DNA from: Spirodela intermedia
Lineage: Eukaryota; Streptophyta; Magnoliopsida; Alismatales; Araceae
NCBI GenBank assembly: GCA_902729315.2
Contig: LR746281.1
Span: 1,369,001 to 1,433,000, forward strand
Length of the DNA: 64,000 nucleotides
Reading direction: 5' to 3'
In this document: piece after piece, positions 57,501 through 64,000 of the stretch
How the letters are laid out: each line of letters starts with the position of its first letter
How positions within the stretch are numbered: position 1 is the stretch's first letter
Made by a program: the position numbers and the translations under genes
The notes under the pieces: model-generated
The model's input: only the letters and a program-made list of their open reading frames with translations
Told to the model about the DNA's origin: nothing
The model's database searches: none

Positions 57501-60241
57501 TTTACTTTCCTTTTTTTCTTCCTGTTATATGCATGAATGGAGCTCACTTTCTGATGTACATAGATCCATTCTTATATGCATGAATGGAGACATTCACATG
57601 TACTGATCCATTCTTGACTTCAGTTGCTATGTAGATCAGGAAATTTCCTCACCGTAAACCACGAAGATGGTAATTAATCAGGGCAGACAAGGAAACGCTT
57701 GACCTTTCTAAATTCCTAGGCTTAGTGCCCTCTTTCAATTATAGTCTTCTGGATGAAATTTCATTGATTCGGCCGTCTTTGAATACTAATTCTATCATTT
57801 TACCGGTCTGCGGAAGCGATTTGACTATAGACAACAGATTTGAGGATGCTGCGGTAAAATATCTGAGCACGATATATCGAGTATGGTGTACTTTGTTGTT
57901 ACAATGAGGGTTTTTAAACGCCAGGCTACTACAAAGAACACTGTCTGAGTTAACTGTGAACCATATGGGTCCATTCCGTTGGCAGATCCAACTTGAACTT
58001 TGCGTGAATCTGGGATTGCATCAGCTAGTTTGGCTTCTACCCAAGTAGACCTCATTTGGTTTGAAATGAATGATCGGGTTGTTTTCCACAATCAATTTCT
58101 GATTGCTCTAGATTTCAGTTTTGTTCGGCAGGTTTATTTTTTTCATAATATTTTCTGTGTTGACTGCTTGAGTTCCTTGTTGGATCGCTGTAGCTTTTTG
58201 ATATCAATCTTCATCCCTACTCTCTGGTATTGATTTTAGTGAAATTCTTGATTTGAGTTAACGATGAGCAGTTTAGTGAGCCCTCCCAAGGAAGAAAACA
58301 TGATTCTTTCGGCATATTATTTTCCCTCTTCCGATATAACATCCTATGCTCTTCAATTATCTCTCCACTGGGCTGTACGTGTGTGTCCTCAGTAAAGCTG
58401 AATGATTTTTTGAAGGACCGAGCCAATGAAATATATAAGAAGGTGGAGGATCTTAAATCTATCAGAGGAAGAAACCAGGATGCCATATTAGCCGCCTGCC
58501 TTTACATTGCATGCCGACAGGAGGACAGGCCTCGCACTGTGAAAGGTATGCCCTGCCTTTCCATTTGGATGCTCTGGTTTCCTGCCTCTACTATATATAT
58601 ATATATATAGATATGTGTGTGTGTGAAGATCTAAGTGCAATATTGTAAATGACTAAGGGTATTATGGGAAAGGGCATGTAGGGTTTGTCCTTACTTAAGG
58701 GGCATTAAAGGTGAATGAATGGGTGAGGCGGTTTCCGCAGGTCTCACCTCTGTTCTCTGTGACAGAGGAAGTTTCTCCTCCATTTCAGTGCTCTCAATGT
58801 CTCCAATATTTTCAACATGGTTTTCTCTCAATTTCCAAGCATATATATATATATATGTATATGTAAGCCCCAATTTATTTCTTTGCATAGAAATCTGTTC
58901 CGTTGCCAATGGAGCCACAAAGAAGGAAATTGGGAGGGCAAAGGAGTTCATAATAAGGCAGCTGGAGGTCGAGATGGGGCAATCAATGGAGATGGGTACG
59001 ATTCACGCTGGGGATTTCTTGGTGAGCCGTCCTCCCTGATATTTTTCTCAGCACATTTTATTAATATTTATTTAAATGTTATAATATTGGACGCATGCAA
59101 CTCAGGAACCATATGATTTTGTTTTCCTGTGGGTCAGGGTGCCGACAAAGCCCATCCACAGTAGATCACTCCAAAAAAAAAGGGCTGAAATAAAAATTAA
59201 AAAATACCCATGAAAATTCATAACAGGGGCCATGAAAATATAACTTTAAAAAATAAAATAAAAATTAATGCTATCTTCATGGCCTGAATGGATCTGGGTT
59301 CTGTTCATGCTGATATTCTCATCTTCTGAAAGCCAAAAATCTCAAGTTCTCTGTTGCCTACCGTAATTTGTAGAGACGGTTCTGTTCCCACCTCGGCATG
59401 ACCAATCAAGCAGTCAAAGCTGCGCAGGAAGCGGTGCAGAAGTCTGAGGAGCTCGACATAAGGTATCCATATCGACTGATCGTGCTATTATTTTCCTTTT
59501 GAATCTTATTGTCTGGGTCAGATATTTCACTGGATCATCCACCTCTAGGTATATGCTCCTGTCGAATTATTATTATTATTATTATTTTATTATTTTGTCT
59601 GGTTGAATGGAAGTAATTGTGCTTGTTTTTTCTTTATTTCTTTATTATCATCGCCAGGAAGATGCGATATTCTGCAATATTTACATTATGACGTGGCAAA
59701 ATGAATCGGCCACAATCCAACTGTTGACTCTGTTGGAGACTTTTCCTTGTTTGGTTTAAACTCGTGGTTTGGGTTGACGTTTGACTTGTGGTAAACAAGC
59801 TTAAAGGAAGAGAGAAGTGGCGGCAGTTGTGGGAATTATAGTCTGAAGAATCACCTATCCTCTGCAGGAGGAGCCCCATATCAGTGGCAGCAGCCGTCAT
59901 TTACATGATAACTCAGCTATCCGAAGATAAGAAGTCAACGGACGACAAGAAGCTGCTCAGAGGTACACCATTTATCTTCACTTAAAAGGGCATTGACCGG
60001 GGGAATGGGACCCATCAGTCCTAGGGGGCGGGCAGATTGTGGGCCTGCTACGTGGCGGCAACCCAGGTGCTCGACTCTAACGGACATCACCCTTTTGAAA
60101 TCTTCAGATATCTCTATAGCGACAGGCGTTGCGGAAGGCACCATCAGGAACTCGTACAAGGATCTGTACCCTTACGCTTCAAGGTTGATTCCTGCGTCCT
60201 TCGCCAAGGAGGAGGATCTCAAAAACCTCTGCAGCCCTTGA
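54513..60241 (+). CDS. TFIIB: Transcription initiation factor IIB
   Basis: Seven exons: 54513-54865, 57281-57305, 58416-58545, 58891-59021, 59374-59462, 59868-59962, 60108-60241; 957 nt, 318 residues. TFIIB bridges TBP-bound promoters and RNA polymerase II. Zinc ribbon: Cys6, Cys9, Cys26 and Cys29 ([16 protein letters not shown]). The B-reader/linker follows near 40-75 ([15 protein letters not shown]). Cyclin repeat 1 runs from about 115 to 200 ([34 protein letters not shown]) and repeat 2 from about 213 to 300 ([40 protein letters not shown]), ending [11 protein letters not shown]. Compared with the usual plant sequence it has a few extra charged residues at [12 protein letters not shown], at the exon 6 end. 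Exon 2 is only 25 nt; intron 1 is 2415 bp. Exon 3 uses an AAG acceptor. Tail-to-tail with TRA1. Confidence 0.96.
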
Positions 60242-60294
60242 AAGAGCAGAAGAAGCCATCCCTGTGGAGCTGCGAAGGCCACGGCGGAGCGAGC

Positions 60295-60325
<31 letters not shown>

Positions 60326-60450
60326 GATGATGAAGTAAACTGTGCATACTGAGAAGAAACCTTGCCATTCAAAAACCTTCTGTGCTTTTTGCAGAGAAAT
60401 TCGATAGGATTTCCTCAATATCCTCTTTCTTGATTTTAGTATAGAAGGAG

Positions 60451-60486
<36 letters not shown>

Positions 60487-61054
60487 GATGATTATGAAGA
60501 AGTAAAGTGTTTCTGCAGAGAAAGTTGATAAACAGAACATAAGGCTTTAAAACTAACCCCTTTCAGAAATTTGAGTGAAGGACGCACAATCTTCTCACGC
60601 AGTGGTAGCATGAACAAGAGCCACTAATGGGCCGGAGAAGTCTAAAGGCCCAATTATCTCACCACACAACCTCTCTCTCTCTCTCTCTCTCTCTCCCTTT
60701 CTCTCGCTGCGCCGTCCCTTGCAAAACTCCCACGTGGGATCAGGCCGCAGACAGTTGACCTTGGTACGGCCCAATCCGGAATCAGCATCCAAGACCGAGT
60801 TGTTGACCCACCCTCGTGAAGTCTGGGCTTGACCGTTCCAAGGGGGGGGTAGGAGAAGGTCAATGGAATGTTCAAGTGACAGACAATATGGACTTTGGGT
60901 TTGACTGGGGTTGACTAGGGTTACGGACGGTCATGATCAGACTGAGATGTGGCCCACTTCGTTCGCAGAAGAAACAGAAACAGGTGGAGACTCCGCATGA
61001 GCACGGTGATAACAGAGCAACTCACAAGGGAGGAGCATATGATAAAAATAATAT

Positions 61055-61088
<34 letters not shown>
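60242..61088. other. Convergent gap TFIIB / TRA1 with GA microsatellites
   Basis: About 850 bp between two stop codons on opposite strands. GA/CT runs lie at about 60295-60321, 60451-60482, 60671-60693 and 61058-61085. It must contain both 3' UTRs. No gene recognised. Confidence 0.6.
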
Positions 61089-61089
<1 letters not shown>

Positions 61090-61789
61090 CAGAACCAGGG
61101 ATGCCACGTGGGATCCATCATGCAAAGGTTCCTCGGGGCCAGTGCCAAGTCCACCAGCTCCGTCACCCCCCTCTGCACCGACTGCGGCGGGTCCGTCGTG
61201 TTATCCTCTTCCTGCCACGTGGAACAACAGAAAACGATATTGATTGCCTGGTACATACGCTAGGTCCACGCTGAGAGAGGGAGAGAGAGAGAGAGTTGAC
61301 CTCTTCGGAGAAGTACTGAGGCGAAATGGACTTGACGCGGCTGATGACGTTGTCCACGTTGATGGTGACCTTCTGCTGGAAGTCGAGGGGGTTTATGCCC
61401 CCCGCTGGAAGAGCCGCCGCCGAGGGCATGCCCAGCGGCCGCCTCCACGACCACGAGAGCAGCTCGTCCCGGAAGAACATCCCGAGCTGGTACCATATGT
61501 GGTTGCTTTGCTGAAACCAAACCCAACGGCAGCACACCATTTTTAGGAATGAATTATGATCCAAAAAAAGAAAAAGAAAATCTTTAAATTTAAAAAATAA
61601 ACCTTTGGGGAGACGATGGCCTGCGCGGCGGCGCACATGGCGGAGACGATCAGGCCCTCCACTCCGAAGTGCGAGAAGAAGGCCTGCATGTTCCTCGTCA
61701 GCCGGAAGGGCACCGGCTCGTTGAACTCGATCATGCCATTGGCGTCGTAAGCTGTTTTGCTCCAAGCACAGAAGAGAGAGAAGAGAGTT

Positions 61790-61829
<40 letters not shown>

Positions 61830-64000
61830 GATGAGCTAAGGAGGGATTAGAGAGAGGGGGGGCAGACCGGGGTGGAAGTCGGTCTGGAAGATCTTGCCAG
61901 TGTTCTTGGCGAAGAGGGTCTTGTTCGGGGAGCGGCCGCCGATCTGGAGCATGTAGGACATGAAGCAGGAGAGGGCGAGCTGGACGGAGAACTGCTTCTT
62001 GAAGGCCCAGAGGTGGTTGCCGGTGGGGAGTGTCTTGTACATGAACTGGGAGAAGATGTTGTCGGCCACGAGGGACTTGGCGATGTCGTTGTAGGCCTGC
62101 AGGCGGAGGTCGATTACCGCCTCCGGCGAGATCTGCCCGGAGATGGCCTGGTTGAGCTGCTCCTTGAAGCGGGTGATCGGCAGGTCCGCCTCCCGGTTGT
62201 GACGGGCGCAGTTGATCTCGTACACCTCCAGCAGAGTGCTGTACATGAGATCGTCCTCCACCATCCTCACCTGCGACCATACGGGGATGATGATGGGGGT
62301 GTGGATGCAGAGGTGGCGCCGCCGCGACTCCTTGTGCTTGTCAAACATTTTGTTCAGGACGCGGAAGATCTGGAGGATGCGCTCGTCGCTCCTGGCGTTC
62401 GGGGTCAGCGAGGTCTGTACGATGAAGTGGGACTGGGAGCCGTCGGACCCGATGAGCGTCAGGCGGCGGAAGCTGCTGCCGTGTCTCCGCACGATGGGGA
62501 TGTCCGGGCCGATCCGGTCCAACTTGATTGTGTGATCTGGAGGAACTTCCTGTGATAATTGATTTTTTTTAAAAAAATATATAAGTAGGAAGAAAATAAT
62601 CTGTTTAATGATCAGGAAGAGACTCCCGGGACGTTGAAAAAAAAAAAATCGGAAATTGTCGCCTGATATTCCTGGGATGTTAAAGAAAATAGAATTATAG
62701 CATGATCAGGTTAAATATAAATAAATAAATAAATATCGATTATTTCAAAAACCATGAGGAGATTTCCTGCGATTTTTTTAAATAAAAAAAGAAATAGAAT
62801 TATAGCATGATCAGGTTAAATAAAAATAAATAAATAAATATGGATTATTTCAAAAAAACCATGAGGAGATTTCCTGCGATTTTTTAAAATAAAAAAGTAA
62901 TTTTTTGTTGTAAAAAGAAAAAAAAAGGGAAGAAAAGAGGCTGAGGTGAGGTCTGGACCTGATCCGTGAAGTACTGCCCGGGGATTTCCACGTCAACCAC
63001 ATGGAAGTCGCGAAGGGTTTTGCTTTCATCTTCCAGCTTCAAGACCGCGGGGAATCTGTCCTCCACGTTGCTCTGGAGAACATTCTTCCATCGTTTCAGC
63101 CGCTCGGTCAACTCAGAGAGCGTGGCAGGGAAAGTCGACGTGCTTTCTGGATCAAGGTCGGATTCGAAGTCTTGCTTATACTCTCGAACAAAGTCAACGT
63201 GCTTGTTCACAGCCTCTGCCGAGAAGCAAGCCTTGCAGACCCCAGAGAGCTCCTTCTTGAGGGACTGCGGAACCTCGGCCACGGTGGCTGTTGGGTACTT
63301 GTAGCAGCGGTGGAGGAGTGCGTTGACCACTGCCAGAAGCCTTTCCTCCGGCAGAGTCACGAACCTTGAGCCGATTTCAGATAACAGAGCCTGCAACAGC
63401 GCATCGCCCGGTCAGATATTCATTCGATAACACATCTTCTTAGATGCCTCATTGCACAGGCAGTCTGATCCGTTCAGGGATTGACCAGAAAAAAAACCAA
63501 ACCAAACCAAAACAAACGAACGGAGAGGATTCACCATCAGCCAGCCCATCACTGAAGTGTGTATATGCTACACGCGATCCCTTCTCACCTAACATGGAGC
63601 GATCTACAGAGGCCAATCGGTGGGGGGAAAAGCTCAGGGAGGTGTGCAGACCTCGTGCATCCACCCTCAAAACCCTAATCTAATGACTGAAATGCCCTCA
63701 GAAAAATGCAAAGACCAGTTATGCAGCTACAAACCAGCTAGAGCACGTATTATTTCTTCATAGTCTCTGCTTAATTTTTCATATTAAGGATAACATTGGT
63801 GAAGGATTAAAATTAGTCTCTGCTTCACTTTCCCGGGTTTCGTAGCAGCAGCAGGCAGTAAAGGGGAAGTTTGATGTATTTCATGAACAAAAAAGAAATA
63901 AATAAATCATAAAAATGAAACCCATTCCAAGTTAAATAGGAGAAGGGCGGGTGATATTTGAAATATTTTGGAATATCGAAGTTACCTCGAGTTCATTAGC
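61089..64000 (-). CDS. TRA1: TRA1/TRRAP-like PIKK-family pseudokinase, C-terminal part (5' end outside window)
   Basis: Minus-strand exons, 5' to 3': 64000-63986 (partial), 63390-62959, 62549-61868, 61751-61603, 61510-61301, 61211-61089; 1611 nt, 536 residues visible of a protein that in its family exceeds 3700. TRA1/TRRAP is the activator-binding scaffold of the SAGA and NuA4 histone acetyltransferase complexes in the nucleus. The order is: end of the FAT region, then the PI3K-like domain starting near IPGQYFTDQ, with RIGPDIPIVRRHGSSFRRLT and HFIVQTSL, and the FATC end RNLCMMDPTWHPWF. Where an active PIKK has its catalytic HxN and DFG motifs, this has GGRSPNKTLFAKNTGKIFQT followed by DFHP, so it is a pseudokinase as in the known family. 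A 105-bp duplication lies in the intron 62550-62958. No frameshift seen. Confidence 0.94.
61794..61826. repeat. (GA)n microsatellite in TRA1 intron
   Basis: About 16 GA units between the exons 61751-61603 and 62549-61868; on the gene strand it is a CT tract about 40 bp before the acceptor and may act as its polypyrimidine tract. Confidence 0.8.
62685..62893. repeat. 105-bp tandem duplication in TRA1 intron
   Basis: AGAATTATAGCATGATCAGG at 62691 recurs at 62796. Both are followed by (TAAA)n, then GATTATTTCAAAAA, CCATGAGGAGATTTCCTGCG and a T-rich end. The copies are nearly identical, so the duplication is recent. Confidence 0.93.

Noticed and set aside
61872-62555. 227-codon plus-strand open frame
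   Set aside because: It is the antisense shadow of the GC-rich TRA1 exon 62549-61868, whose minus-strand product is clearly recognisable.

Overview
The window is nuclear DNA from a flowering plant. It holds twelve protein-coding genes with spliced, GT-AG-bounded exons, AT-rich introns and plant-specific families (SAUR, IQD, group IV CDPK, long-N-terminus ERD2-like receptor). Several exons are GC-rich (Nudix last exon, TFIIB and ribosomal protein L8 first exons) beside AT-rich introns, which would suit a monocot or early-diverging angiosperm, but the species is not resolved. CT/GA dinucleotide tracts are unusually common in introns, 5' regions and intergenic gaps. Exon structures below were built by hand by joining in-frame exons at GT-AG sites; each joined CDS closes in frame. 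Layout, left to right: 3' end of a histone H3.3 gene (+, cut by the window edge); an RCC1-repeat protein with an AT-hook-like tail (+, 16 exons); an IQ67-domain calmodulin-binding protein (+); a 450-bp CT tract and about 2 kb of AT-rich non-coding DNA; a Nudix hydrolase (+) with a 3.1-kb first intron; ribosomal protein L8/uL2 (-); a SAUR auxin-response gene (-); a group IV calcium-dependent protein kinase of the CPK28/16/18 type (+); TRM6, the non-catalytic subunit of the tRNA m1A58 methyltransferase (+); a small predicted plastid membrane protein (+); an ERD2-like receptor (+); general transcription factor TFIIB (+); and, convergent with TFIIB, the C-terminal part of the TRA1/TRRAP pseudokinase (-, continuing past the right edge). 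The genes do not form an operon or an obvious biosynthetic cluster. Many are housekeeping genes for chromatin, transcription, translation and tRNA modification (H3.3, TFIIB, TRA1, RPL8, TRM6). Others are calcium or auxin signalling genes (IQD, CPK, SAUR). I found no clear new biological system. The most unusual structure is non-coding: a higher-order 56-bp repeat carrying splice-acceptor-like sequences inside the CPK intron 11, a regular ~112-116-bp array of TGGGCC/GGCCCA motifs upstream of RPL8, a perfect 23-bp GA/CT hairpin upstream of SAUR, a pure ~72-unit CT tract, and several diverged tandem duplications.
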